From Methylotenera_A sp040079935 (GTDB lineage Bacteria > Pseudomonadota > Gammaproteobacteria > Burkholderiales > Methylophilaceae), in the NCBI GenBank assembly GCA_040079935.1, contig JBEBJI010000009.1, positions 1 to 64,000 on the forward strand: 64,000 bases of DNA. Reading direction: 5' to 3'. Position numbers and translations under genes: made by a program. Shown here one piece after another: positions 8,116 through 16,498 of this stretch (positions are counted from its first letter, which is position 1; each line of letters opens with the position of its first letter). The notes under the pieces are model-generated. The model saw nothing but the letters and a program-made list of their open reading frames with translations. It did not search any database and was not told where the DNA came from.

Positions 8116-9402
8116 ATGCAACGTCTCTCTACAATTTTAATCGCCATTTCGCTGGCATTATTGTCAGCAAACGCCACAAGTGCCGAGGCTAACGTCTGCA
8201 ATGCGGGTATAGGCGGAACGGGTATCCAACAAGACGGTATTGGTGGCACTGGCAATCAATCAGAAGGCGTTGGTGGCACTGGCGTGCAAGCCAGCTCTGG
8301 TATTGGCGGAACGGGTGCTCAGGCTAATTCAGGTGTAGGCGGCACGGGTATTATTGGTATTATTACTGGCTTTGCCAGCATCTGCGTAAATGGGCTAGAA
8401 GTGCACTACGACGCGCAAACCAATGTTGATATTGATGGTGTTTCAGCGACCATTGATGCCCTCAACATCGGCCAACTGGTGGCTATTGAATCAATCAACA
8501 AAGGCAATCAGCTCAGGGCGCAGCGTGTGAGCGTTTCGCATATCATGGTTGGCAAAATCGAAAAAGTGGATGCCGCACGAAACACCGTCCAGATAATGGG
8601 TCAAAAGATCCGTCTTAGTGACAATACCATTGGCAGTACAGATTTAAAATCAAATCAAATAGTCAAAATTAGCGGTTTGGTCACAGCCGATAATCTGGTT
8701 CATGCGCTGCGCATTGATTTGGCTGCAACAAATACACCATCATCAATTGCGGGCGCTATCGACCAAAATGGCAAGATTAATGGTGTCAATATTGCGGGCA
8801 ACAATCGGGTCGTTGCTGGTCGTATTGTTCAAGTGAGGGGTCGCTGGGATGGCAGCTCATTGCACGTCGAACAGATAAACGAAAATGCAACGCAACGTGT
8901 GCTAAAGGATGCTCAAAGTGTGGTAATTCAAGGCATTGCACCATCGCGTACTGGGCAACAATTTAACATGCAAAATCACACGATTAACGTCGATGCGAAC
9001 ACCAAAATTAAGGGTATGAATTCTGGTAGCCATCAGACCATTATAGTACGCGGCAAACTGGATCGCGCTGGCAAAATTACCGCGCGGACGATTGAATACT
9101 CAGGCGAAGACAAAATTTTAGAACGCGGCGGTAGCAAACATAGACCCAATAGATCTGACAAATCAAAACCTACCAATAGCAACAAAGATAGAAACGTAGG
9201 TGAGAAAATGGAAGGCAAAGATCGAACAGAAAGACCAGAATCAACTGAGAAACCTGAAAAAGCTGAGGGGCTAGAAAAGGTGGAGCGATCAGAAAAAGTA
9301 GAACGCCCTGAACATGCTGAAAGAGTAGAAAGAGTAGAAAGAGTAGAAAGAGTAGAAAGAGTAGAAAGAGCAGAAAGAGCAGAAAGACATGAAGAAGACT
9401 AG
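8116..9402 (+). CDS. secreted DUF5666-type repeat protein with Gly-rich head and Glu/Arg tail
   Basis: 428 residues with a signal peptide (residues 1-24, TSAEA). Residues about 30-80 hold five or six copies of a GIGGTG-type repeat. The middle (about 85-335) consists of repeated beta-rich modules typical of DUF5666 (VDIDG, IGQLVAIE, LRAQRVSVSHIMVGKIEKVD). The C-terminus is highly charged and ends in tandem ERV/ERA triplets. The gene is the last of three closely spaced plus-strand genes opposite the multiheme operon. Function is unknown; an envelope-exposed structural or binding protein accompanying the cytochromes is an inference from location only. The tail is encoded by a 9-base tandem repeat and may vary in length. 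Confidence 0.65.
   Translation: MQRLSTILIAISLALLSANATSAEANVCNAGIGGTGIQQDGIGGTGNQSEGVGGTGVQASSGIGGTGAQANSGVGGTGIIGIITGFASICVNGLEVHYDAQTNVDIDGVSATIDALNIGQLVAIESINKGNQLRAQRVSVSHIMVGKIEKVDAARNTVQIMGQKIRLSDNTIGSTDLKSNQIVKISGLVTADNLVHALRIDLAATNTPSSIAGAIDQNGKINGVNIAGNNRVVAGRIVQVRGRWDGSSLHVEQINENATQRVLKDAQSVVIQGIAPSRTGQQFNMQNHTINVDANTKIKGMNSGSHQTIIVRGKLDRAGKITARTIEYSGEDKILERGGSKHRPNRSDKSKPTNSNKDRNVGEKMEGKDRTERPESTEKPEKAEGLEKVERSEKVERPEHAERVERVERVERVERVERAERAERHEED
9319..9381 (+). repeat. tandem 9-bp repeat (7 units) inside the DUF5666 gene
   Basis: Five copies of GAAAGAGTA followed by two of GAAAGAGCA, in frame, encode five ERV and two ERA triplets. Unit length is a multiple of three, so slippage would change tail length without a frameshift. 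Confidence 0.95.
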
Positions 9403-9506
9403 GATTTAGTCTATATTAGATCATCACTTCCTAATCTTTCCGTAGCGCCAACTTTAATTAGGTGCTACATATAACCATAATAATTTCTAAACAAGATAGG
9501 TAAAAT

Positions 9507-9549
9507 ACATGCCCTGAAACCCTCATGGATATTGGCCTACAGGGCATGT
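9507..9549 (+). repeat. dispersed palindrome with ATGGATATT loop, copy 1
   Basis: ACATGCCCTG and CAGGGCATGT form the outer stem, with the conserved ATGGATATTGG in the centre. It lies 105 bases after the DUF5666 stop. It belongs to an 11-copy family in this window. Confidence 0.9.
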
Positions 9550-9571
9550 AAAACTTAATTTAACCAACCTT

Positions 9572-9599
9572 AAATGGCTTGCCGATATGCAAGCCATTT
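9572..9599 (+). terminator. hairpin, possible terminator after the DUF5666 gene
   Basis: A perfect 11-bp stem (AAATGGCTTGC / GCAAGCCATTT) closes a 6-base loop and is followed by a T-rich GTATTTTAC. The T tract is weak, so termination is likely but not certain. The core GGCTTGC-N6-GCAAGCC is also found at 11704-11731. Confidence 0.55.
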
Positions 9600-9639
9600 G
9601 TATTTTACATCCGTTATTTTAACATTTTATAAAATGCAC

Positions 9640-9668
9640 TTGCCAATCTTAATAAGAATGATTATCAT
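9640..9668 (+). promoter_or_regulatory. promoter with overlapping Fur box for the iron uptake operon
   Basis: TAAGAATGATTATCA (9653-9667) matches the 7-1-7 Fur core TGATAATGATTATCA at 13 of 15 positions. It overlaps a promoter-like pair TTGCCA (9640-9645) and TATCAT (9663-9668) with 17-base spacing. Binding of Fe-Fur here would block RNA polymerase, giving expression under iron limitation. Confidence 0.75.
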
Positions 9669-9697
9669 TAATATAGATAGCACTTAGGAAATCAACA

Positions 9698-10015
9698 ATG
9701 AATAAAGTTTTAGGTCTAATTTTGATGCTCCCATTGCTGGCATTTGCCACCGATGATGTATTCACCATACAAATAAAAAATCACCGCTTTGAGCCAGCTG
9801 AGCTCACCGTACCTGCTGGCAAAAAAGTTAAATTGCTAGTTGAAAACTTAGATGCCACGCCAGAAGAATTTGAAAGCTACGAGCTAAACCGCGAAAAAGT
9901 CATTGCAGGCAACAGCAAAGCGACGATTTATATCGGCCCGCTATCAGCAGGAAAATACCCATTTTTTGGTGAATTTAACGAAGCCACCGCCCAAGGCGTC
10001 ATCCTAGTCAAATAA
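9698..10015 (+). CDS. periplasmic cupredoxin-like protein of an FTR1 iron uptake system
   Basis: 105 residues with a signal peptide (about 1-17, LLAFA). The rest is a small cupredoxin-like beta-sandwich (VFTIQIKNHRFEPAELTVPAGKKV ... GKYPFFGEFNEATAQGVILV given in parts: NHRFEPAELTVPAG, KYPFFGEF). There is no cysteine and no obvious type 1 copper triad, so a blue-copper site is unlikely. Such proteins accompany FTR1 permeases (for example FtrB-like partners) and may handle periplasmic iron before import. It is the first gene after the Fur box, 30 bases after the box end, and 16 bases precede the permease gene. Confidence 0.75.
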   Translation: MNKVLGLILMLPLLAFATDDVFTIQIKNHRFEPAELTVPAGKKVKLLVENLDATPEEFESYELNREKVIAGNSKATIYIGPLSAGKYPFFGEFNEATAQGVILVK

Positions 10016-10031
10016 GCAGTTAGGAAAACTT

Positions 10032-10865
10032 ATGTTCGGAACCGCTGTAATTGTTTTTCGTGAAGTTTTAGAAGCCGCGCTCATCATCGGCATTGTGGCT
10101 GCCGCCACGCGCGATGTACCTGGGCGTAGCTACTGGATTGTCAGCGGCTTATTACTTGGGCTATTAGGCTCGGCACTTGTGGCGAGCTCTACCAGCCAAA
10201 TTTCCGAACTTGCTGATGGCGTTGGCCAAGAGTTATTTAACGCCATTATTCTTGGCGTGGCCGTATTAATGCTGGCTTGGCACAACATTTGGATGGCCTC
10301 GCACGGAAAAGAACTTGCTTCGAGCGCTCAAAAAGTCGGCAATGCTATTCGTGACGGTGCCAGTGAATGCTCGGTATTGCTAGCGGTTGTCGGAATCGCG
10401 GTATTGCGCGAAGGCTCAGAAACTGTGCTGTTTTTATACGGCATTGCCACCTCAGAACAAGTAGACGCATCCGCGCTATTGCTTGGCGGCGCAATCGGCG
10501 TAGTGGCAGGCGTTGCTGTTGGTTACGCGCTTTACAAGGGCTTGTTACGCATTCCCATGCGTTGGTTTTTTACAGCCACCAGCCTATTAGTGCTGTTGCT
10601 GGCTGCTGGTATGGCCTCGCAAGCCGCGCACTACCTCATTCAAGCAGATTTAATTCCTGCTTTAATAAATCCATTATGGGACACCTCTGCAGTATTGCCA
10701 GAAAAATCCATACTCGGCATGATGCTGCATAGCTTAATTGGCTACGACGCAAGTCCCACGGGCATGCAACTGGTGTTTTATGTCACCACATTTGTCGCCA
10801 TCGCCACTGGCATGAAGTGGATTGGCCAGCCAAAATCACTGCAACCTAGATTAAAAACCACATAA
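10032..10865 (+). CDS. FTR1-family high-affinity iron permease
   Basis: 277 residues, polytopic inner-membrane protein with about seven helices. It carries two REXXE iron-binding motifs characteristic of the FTR1/EfeU family: R10-E-V-L-E14 in helix 1 and R126-E-G-S-E130 in a later helix. It imports iron into the cytoplasm, in this family with a periplasmic partner. Neighbours are the cupredoxin-like gene 16 bases upstream and a small envelope protein 11 bases downstream; all are likely under the Fur box at 9653-9667. No EfeB peroxidase or ferredoxin partner gene is present here. Confidence 0.9.
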   Translation: MFGTAVIVFREVLEAALIIGIVAAATRDVPGRSYWIVSGLLLGLLGSALVASSTSQISELADGVGQELFNAIILGVAVLMLAWHNIWMASHGKELASSAQKVGNAIRDGASECSVLLAVVGIAVLREGSETVLFLYGIATSEQVDASALLLGGAIGVVAGVAVGYALYKGLLRIPMRWFFTATSLLVLLLAAGMASQAAHYLIQADLIPALINPLWDTSAVLPEKSILGMMLHSLIGYDASPTGMQLVFYVTTFVAIATGMKWIGQPKSLQPRLKTT

Positions 10866-10876
10866 GAAAATTCTCT

Positions 10877-11593
10877 TTGAAAATTCGTATAGCTCTATTA
10901 CTCGCCCTCGCCGCACCCACAGTTTTTGCAGGCCCAGCAGATTACATTTATCTGCCTACCGTTGAATATGGCGAAAAAGAAATTGATTTCAAATTTGGCA
11001 CCGCAAAACAGCAAAATGGCGAGCGTAAACAAGTCTCTAGCTTAGGATTCGGCTATGGCGTCACAGATTATTGGTTCACCGAAATTTATTTCAAACATGA
11101 ACGCGGAGGCGGCGACTCGCTCACACTAGGCGAATGGGAAAATAAATTTCAACTCACTGAAACAGGCAAATACCCAATCGATCTCGGCTTGGTAGTTGAA
11201 ATTGAAGCGCCGCTTAACAAAAATGAAGCTTACGAATTTAAACTCGCGCCGCTCATGCAAACTGAATTTGGCAAAGTGCAGTTGAACGGTAACTTAGTGT
11301 TTGAGCGCACATTTGGTCCAGGTGATCACATCACCGAAATGGGTTACCAATGGCAAACCAAATATCGCTGGAAACCTAGCTTTGAATTCGGCCTGCAAGG
11401 CTTTGGCGAAGTAGGTAAATGGGACCACTGGGATGCATCAGATGAACAAAATCATCGCTTTGGACCAGCCGTTTTCGGCAAAATCGGCTTAGGCACCAAA
11501 CAGGCCATTAAATACAACGCCGCGCTGCTATTTGGCGCCAGCGATGCCGCACCTGACCACACGTTTAGAATGCAAGTGGAATACGAGTTCTAA
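10877..11593 (+). CDS. putative outer membrane or periplasmic beta-barrel protein of the iron operon
   Basis: 238 residues starting at TTG (10877), 11 bases after the permease stop. A signal peptide is clear (residues 1-18, APTVFA). The rest alternates hydrophobic and polar residues (KEIDFKFG, VTDYWFTEIYFKHE, FRMQVEYEF) and ends in an aromatic phenylalanine, as outer membrane barrels do. About 12 strands would fit. No specific family is recognised. Placement in a Fur-type operon suggests a role in iron passage or protection under iron limitation, as inference only. Confidence 0.6.
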   Translation: MKIRIALLLALAAPTVFAGPADYIYLPTVEYGEKEIDFKFGTAKQQNGERKQVSSLGFGYGVTDYWFTEIYFKHERGGGDSLTLGEWENKFQLTETGKYPIDLGLVVEIEAPLNKNEAYEFKLAPLMQTEFGKVQLNGNLVFERTFGPGDHITEMGYQWQTKYRWKPSFEFGLQGFGEVGKWDHWDASDEQNHRFGPAVFGKIGLGTKQAIKYNAALLFGASDAAPDHTFRMQVEYEF

Positions 11594-11626
11594 TCGCAAT
11601 TTTCTTACAAAAAACACTTAAAAATA

Positions 11627-11668
11627 CCTGCCCTGAGAGCCAATATCCATGCGGGTTACAGGACGGAC
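11627..11668 (-). repeat. dispersed palindrome, copy 2 (degenerate right arm)
   Basis: It has CCTGCCCTG on one side, CAGGACGG on the other and the inverted core CCAATATCCAT. It lies between the 3' ends of the barrel gene and the tRNA gene. Confidence 0.85.
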
Positions 11669-11701
11669 ATTTTTAACATAAATTATTTAAACAGCCAAAA
11701 T

Positions 11702-11731
11702 AAAAACGGCTTGCAATCATGCAAGCCGTTT
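11702..11731 (-). terminator. intrinsic terminator of the rpoD-tRNA transcript
   Basis: On the minus strand AAACGGCTTGC / GCAAGCCGTTT forms an 11-bp stem with a 6-base loop, followed by TTTTTATTTT directly after the tRNA CCA end. Confidence 0.85.
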
Positions 11732-11736
11732 ACGTT

Positions 11737-11815
<79 letters not shown>

Positions 11816-11825
11816 AAAAACCTTC

Positions 11826-13772
11826 CTAGTCCTGACCCGTTTCCAAGAAGCTACGCAGCCTTTCAGAGCGCGTTGGGTGGCGCAGTTTACGAAGTGCTTT
11901 TGCCTCTATTTGGCGAATCCGCTCACGCGTTACATCAAACTGTTTGCCCACTTCTTCTAGTGTGTGGTCGGTATTCATCTCTATGCCAAAACGCATGCGC
12001 AGCACTTTGGCTTCGCGCGGCGTGAGTGACTCCAGCACTTCACTGGTGGCATCGCGCAAGCTGGCGTAAACCGCCGCTTCCATCGGCGCCAAGGTTGCGT
12101 TATCTTCAATAAAATCACCCAAATGCGAATCTTCATCGTCGCCAATCGGCGTTTCCATCGAAATCGGTTCTTTGCTGATTTTTAAGATTTTGCGAATCTT
12201 ATCTTCTGGCATTTCCATTTTCTCAGCCAACGTTGCTGGATCTGGCTCTATGCCAGTTTCTTGCAAAATTTGACGTGAAATACGATTCATTTTATTAATC
12301 GTTTCGATCATGTGCACGGGAATACGAATGGTGCGAGCTTGGTCGGCGATTGAGCGCGTAATCGCTTGGCGAATCCACCAAGTAGCATACGTTGAAAACT
12401 TGTAACCACGGCGATATTCAAATTTATCTACCGCTTTCATCAGGCCAATGTTGCCTTCTTGAATTAAATCCAAAAATTGCAAACCGCGATTGGTGTATTT
12501 TTTCGCAATCGAAATCACCAGACGCAAGTTAGCCTCGATCATTTCACGTTTGGCACGACGCGCACGCGCCTCGCCCGTGGTCATTTGCTTGTTAATTTCT
12601 TTGAGTTCTTTAATCGGAATACCGACTTTAACTTCCAACGCAATCAACCTATCTTGTTGATCTACAATAGAATGTTTGTAGCGCACCAACTTTTCAATAT
12701 ACGGTTTTTCTAAGCGCAATTCACCATCGAGCCAGTTTAAATTAATTTCGTTACCAGGAAAGCTTTTAATAAAATGTGGCCGTGGCATGCCCGATTTATC
12801 CACACAAAAATCCATCACTTTGCGCTCGTGGCTGCGTACTTCTTCCACTAAAATGCGCACTTGCTCGCACAAAGCCTCTACTTGTTTGGCCGAAAATCGA
12901 AACGCAGTAAGCTCTTCCAACACGGTTTCATGTAGTTTTTTATAGCTCGAATCTTGTGAGCCCTGATTTTCGCGAATCACGTTCATCGCAGTATTCGCCT
13001 TGCGAATCACCGCAAAACGTTTCAGCACTTCTTCTTTTAATTTAGCTAGCGCCTCGGCAGAAATAGCTGCTGCTTTTGCGCCATCTTCGTCGTCATCTTC
13101 ATCTTCTTCAGCTTCTACTTCTTCTTCCTCGGCCGCTTCAGCGGCAATCGCGTCTTCTAATCCAATATCGCTATCAATTAAGCCATCGACCAAGTCATCT
13201 ACACTGATTTCGTCTTTTTCAACTTGCTCGACCATTTTTAGTAGTTGCGTAATTGTCGTCGGGCAAGCGGCAATAGCTTGCACCATGTGTTTCAAGCCAT
13301 CTTCAATACGTTTGGCAATCTCAATTTCGCCTTCGCGCGTCAGCAAATCTACCGTGCCCATTTCGCGCATATACATACGCACAGGGTCGGTGGTGCGGCC
13401 AAAATCAGAGTCTACAGTTGCCAATGCAGCTTCTGCCTCTTCAACTGCGTCCTCATCCGTCACAGGCGGCGGCGCATCCGACATCAATAACACTTCGGCA
13501 TCAGGCGCTTCTTCGTACACCTGAATGCCCATGTCGTTAATCATGCCGATGATGCCATCGATTTGCTCAGAGTTTTGCACATCATCTGGCAAGTGATCGT
13601 TAATCTCGGCGTAAGTTAAATAACCACGCTCTTTACCTAAAATAATGAGCGATTTTAGGCGCGAGCGGCGTGCCTCCGCGTCCATTGCCAGCGCCGCTGG
13701 GTCAAGTGCCGCTTCTGCTGCGAGCTTTAAGCGCTCTTTTTCTAAGGTTTTGTCTGATTTTGGTCTGGCCAT
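11826..13772 (-). CDS. rpoD: RNA polymerase primary sigma factor RpoD
   Basis: 648 residues, the usual length for a betaproteobacterial sigma-70. Region 1.1 is at the N-terminus. A very acidic segment near residue 220 (EEEVEAEEDEDDDEDG) lies in the non-conserved region. Region 2 contains NLRLVISIAKKY, GLQFLDLIQEGNIGLM and KFSTYATWWIRQAI for core binding and -10 recognition. Region 4 ends with TLEEVGKQFDVTRERIRQIE for -35 recognition. It is last in the rpsU-DUF3144-yqeY-dnaG-rpoD series, followed by tRNA-Ile2. It directs transcription of housekeeping genes. Confidence 0.98.
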   Translation of the reverse strand: MARPKSDKTLEKERLKLAAEAALDPAALAMDAEARRSRLKSLIILGKERGYLTYAEINDHLPDDVQNSEQIDGIIGMINDMGIQVYEEAPDAEVLLMSDAPPPVTDEDAVEEAEAALATVDSDFGRTTDPVRMYMREMGTVDLLTREGEIEIAKRIEDGLKHMVQAIAACPTTITQLLKMVEQVEKDEISVDDLVDGLIDSDIGLEDAIAAEAAEEEEVEAEEDEDDDEDGAKAAAISAEALAKLKEEVLKRFAVIRKANTAMNVIRENQGSQDSSYKKLHETVLEELTAFRFSAKQVEALCEQVRILVEEVRSHERKVMDFCVDKSGMPRPHFIKSFPGNEINLNWLDGELRLEKPYIEKLVRYKHSIVDQQDRLIALEVKVGIPIKELKEINKQMTTGEARARRAKREMIEANLRLVISIAKKYTNRGLQFLDLIQEGNIGLMKAVDKFEYRRGYKFSTYATWWIRQAITRSIADQARTIRIPVHMIETINKMNRISRQILQETGIEPDPATLAEKMEMPEDKIRKILKISKEPISMETPIGDDEDSHLGDFIEDNATLAPMEAAVYASLRDATSEVLESLTPREAKVLRMRFGIEMNTDHTLEEVGKQFDVTRERIRQIEAKALRKLRHPTRSERLRSFLETGQD

Positions 13773-13930
13773 GCCACGTCCTATCTATAAGGCTCTATTT
13801 TGAATGTCGCGCAATTACGGAAACCCGCGATTATACCTCAAATTGCCTCTAAATTTAATGCATATTTGCTTAACTTTTAATCAAGCTGTTTGATAGAGCA
13901 TTGATTTTACTTTAAGTTTTATTTTGAGTT

Positions 13931-15676
13931 TTATTTTTTCGCAGTTAATTTTTTCAGCATTTCGCGCTCTTCAGCGGATAACGCACTTAACGGCTTTTCT
14001 TTCAGCGCATCCAGCACACCGCCATCTTGCTTTTGCTGTGTCATATCAACAAGTTGGGTACGCGCGCCCTCAAATTCAAGCGCAAAGTCCAAACTTTCGT
14101 CCAACAATTGCAATTCCCGCTGAATTTCGTGCAGCAATCTAGGGTCCACATGCGATTCAATCGTGTGCAATAAAGTTGCGGGCTTAGATTGAGGCTGGCT
14201 GAGAGCCGCATGGATACTGGCTTGCAGGAGCATGTTTTCCTCGCTAAAGCCTTGCGCAAAACTTAAATGCTCGGTTTTAGCCAAACTTGGCTGCATCAGT
14301 AGCATCAACACAAAACGTTTTTTAATACTTAATGGTGCGCGCGATTGCTTTTGCGTCGCCTTGGCAGGCGTGCGATTTGGTGCAGGCAATTTTAACAAAC
14401 TTTGCATTTCCGCATCCGTCACTTCTGCCAATTCTGCAATGCGTTTGCGCAACATCAGCGAAAATCGCGGCGCCACAATTTGCCGCAAAATCGGCTCCGC
14501 ATCGTTTAAAAATTGCACTTTATCTTCTTGTGAATTAAGCGGATTTTGCTCACTTAAATGTTGCACAATATATTGCGAAAGTGGCATGGCGACTTGTATC
14601 TCAGCCTCAAATTTCTCTTTGCCAAATTCGCGCACATAACTATCTGGGTCGTGCTCTTTAGGCAAAAACAAAAAACGCAATTTTAAGCCATCCGTCAAAG
14701 CAGGCAGCGCGTTCATCGCCGCGCGCCAAGCAGCGGTGCGGCCCGCGTTATCGCCATCAAAACAAAAGACTATTTCATCGGTTTGGCGCATGAGTTTGGT
14801 AATGTGAAATGGCGTGGTTGCCGTGCCCAGCGCGGCGACTGCGCATTCAATGCCATATTGCGCCAGCGCGACAACGTCCATATAACCCTCAACTACCAAA
14901 ACTCTGCCAGCATCGCGAATCGCGCGGCGCGCCACGAATAATCCATACAACTCATGACCTTTTTGAAACAGTGGCGTCTCGGGCGAGTTGTAATATTTTG
15001 GCGTATCTTCATTGTTTATCACGCGCCCACCAAAGCCAATCACTTGACCTTTTTGATCGTGAATTGGGAACATGATACGGTCGCGAAAGCGGTCATAACG
15101 TTTACCTTGCTCGTTCTCCACCACTAAACCAGCAGTTTGCAGTGCTTCGTTATCGTAATTGGCAAACACGCTTTGCAAATTTTGCCAACCGGCTGGCGCG
15201 TAACCCACTTGAAATTTTGCAGCAATTACGCCGCTCAAGCCGCGCCCTTTTAAATATTCAATCGCGCGTTCTGATTTTTTTAACTCAGCCTTGTAAAAGT
15301 TGGCTGCTTGTTGCAAGGTTTCTTGCAAACCAAGTTTAATCGTCTTGTTTTGCGCATCCGCTTCTCTTGATTGCGGCGTAGATTGCTCTTGAGGCACGAT
15401 CATGCCCACATTTTTCGCCAGTTCGTGAATCGCTTCCACAAAACTCAAACCCGCATATTCCATCAAAAAGCCAATTGCAGTGCCGTGCGCGCCGCAACCA
15501 AAACAATGGTAAAACTGTTTGGTGGGACTTACAGTGAAACTGGGGGATTTTTCATTATGAAATGGGCAGCAGGCAGAATAATTCGCACCCGCTTTTTTGA
15601 GTGGTACAGATTTATCCACCACGCCGACAATATCGACGCGATTCAATAACTCTTGTATAAAACTTTCTGGAATCAT
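13931..15676 (-). CDS. dnaG: DNA primase DnaG
   Basis: 581 residues, normal family length. The N-terminal zinc finger is visible (CCPFHNEKSPSF, FYHCFGCGAHG), followed by the primase core and TOPRIM domain (RVLVVEGYMDVVAL, then the FCFDGDNAGRTAAWRA metal-binding segment). The C-terminal helicase-interaction domain is less conserved. It makes RNA primers at the replication fork with the DnaB helicase. It starts just after a terminator hairpin of yqeY and ends 158 bases before rpoD. Confidence 0.97.
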   Translation of the reverse strand: MIPESFIQELLNRVDIVGVVDKSVPLKKAGANYSACCPFHNEKSPSFTVSPTKQFYHCFGCGAHGTAIGFLMEYAGLSFVEAIHELAKNVGMIVPQEQSTPQSREADAQNKTIKLGLQETLQQAANFYKAELKKSERAIEYLKGRGLSGVIAAKFQVGYAPAGWQNLQSVFANYDNEALQTAGLVVENEQGKRYDRFRDRIMFPIHDQKGQVIGFGGRVINNEDTPKYYNSPETPLFQKGHELYGLFVARRAIRDAGRVLVVEGYMDVVALAQYGIECAVAALGTATTPFHITKLMRQTDEIVFCFDGDNAGRTAAWRAAMNALPALTDGLKLRFLFLPKEHDPDSYVREFGKEKFEAEIQVAMPLSQYIVQHLSEQNPLNSQEDKVQFLNDAEPILRQIVAPRFSLMLRKRIAELAEVTDAEMQSLLKLPAPNRTPAKATQKQSRAPLSIKKRFVLMLLMQPSLAKTEHLSFAQGFSEENMLLQASIHAALSQPQSKPATLLHTIESHVDPRLLHEIQRELQLLDESLDFALEFEGARTQLVDMTQQKQDGGVLDALKEKPLSALSAEEREMLKKLTAKK

Positions 15677-15691
15677 AGGTATGAGTATAAA

Positions 15692-15715
15692 TAAAAAAAG
15701 GAGCTTTCGCTCCCT
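15692..15715 (-). terminator. intrinsic terminator or attenuator between yqeY and dnaG
   Basis: On the minus strand, GGGAGC-GAAA-GCTCC is followed by TTTTTTT. It separates the upstream rpsU part from dnaG-rpoD, as in the classic macromolecular synthesis operon where internal termination lowers dnaG output. Confidence 0.85.
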
Positions 15716-15736
15716 TCATTTCAGTACTGGTTTTTA

Positions 15737-16180
15737 TTAGCCTAAGCGTGCTTTGATGAGCCCAGAAACCTTGCCCATATCTGCCACGCCCGCCACCAGT
15801 GGCTTCACCAGCCCAACCACTTTGCCCATATCTTTCGCGCCTTGCGCGCCAGTGTCGGCAATCACTTGCGTGATGATTTGGTTGATTTCATCATCACTCA
15901 TTTGTTTTGGCATGTAAGCTTGCAGCACAGTAACTTCAAATTTTTCAATATCGGCCAAATCGTCTCTTTTTGCTAATTCAAATGCGGCAATAGAATCGCG
16001 GCGCTGTTTAAGCATTTTTTCGATGACTGAAATCACGTCCGCATCCGTCAACTCAATCCGCTCATCCACTTCGCGCTGTTTAATGGCAGAAAGTAGCAAA
16101 CGAATAGCACCTAGTCGCGCCGTATCCTTGGCGCGCATGGCATCTTTCATTTGTTCGGTGATTTGGTTTTTGAGGCTCAT
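15737..16180 (-). CDS. yqeY: GatB/YqeY domain protein
   Basis: 147 residues covering the full YqeY family, related to the tail of the GatB amidotransferase subunit. Conserved segments are LKNQITEQMKDAMRAKD, LGAIRLLLSAIKQREVDER and MGKVVGLVKPLVAGVADMGK. The protein is small, helical and cytoplasmic; a tRNA-related role has been proposed but is not settled. It lies between the DUF3144 gene (6 bases upstream) and a terminator preceding dnaG, the usual place for this family between rpsU and dnaG. Confidence 0.92.
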   Translation of the reverse strand: MSLKNQITEQMKDAMRAKDTARLGAIRLLLSAIKQREVDERIELTDADVISVIEKMLKQRRDSIAAFELAKRDDLADIEKFEVTVLQAYMPKQMSDDEINQIITQVIADTGAQGAKDMGKVVGLVKPLVAGVADMGKVSGLIKARLG

Positions 16181-16186
16181 AAGAGC

Positions 16187-16480
16187 TTACTTGCTGATGT
16201 ATTTGTCAAAATTAGCTGAGTAATCAGCCACATTTTCAGTTAGCGCTAATTTATATTGATTCACAAAATAATCAATCGCTGCGTCTTTTTCGGCATCAAA
16301 ATTTTCTTTTGTGCCACACTGTGAGGCAATGACAAACGCATTAAAACGTGCGCTAGCGTATGAAAAACCAGCGCTAACAACGCCTCGCTCGGTATCATTT
16401 TGGCTATTTGCGTGGCCAATAAAACTATCGGCCATACGCCAAAACTCTGCCTCTTCAGGCTTTTGGTTTTCTTCCGCCAT
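16187..16480 (-). CDS. DUF3144 family hypothetical protein
   Basis: 97 residues, soluble, acidic and helical. The pattern FWRMADSFIGHAN ... GVVSAGFSYASARFNAFV ... AIDYFVNQYKLALTENVADY is that of DUF3144. No function is known. It is inserted between rpsU (18 bases after its stop) and yqeY (6 bases before its start), so it is transcribed with them. Confidence 0.75.
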   Translation of the reverse strand: MAEENQKPEEAEFWRMADSFIGHANSQNDTERGVVSAGFSYASARFNAFVIASQCGTKENFDAEKDAAIDYFVNQYKLALTENVADYSANFDKYISK

Positions 16481-16498
16481 GATTTATATAAAACGGGC

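Noticed and set aside
13000..13524. Ser-rich plus-strand frame opposite rpoD
   Set aside because: It is a shadow of the acidic rpoD region, with no ribosome site.
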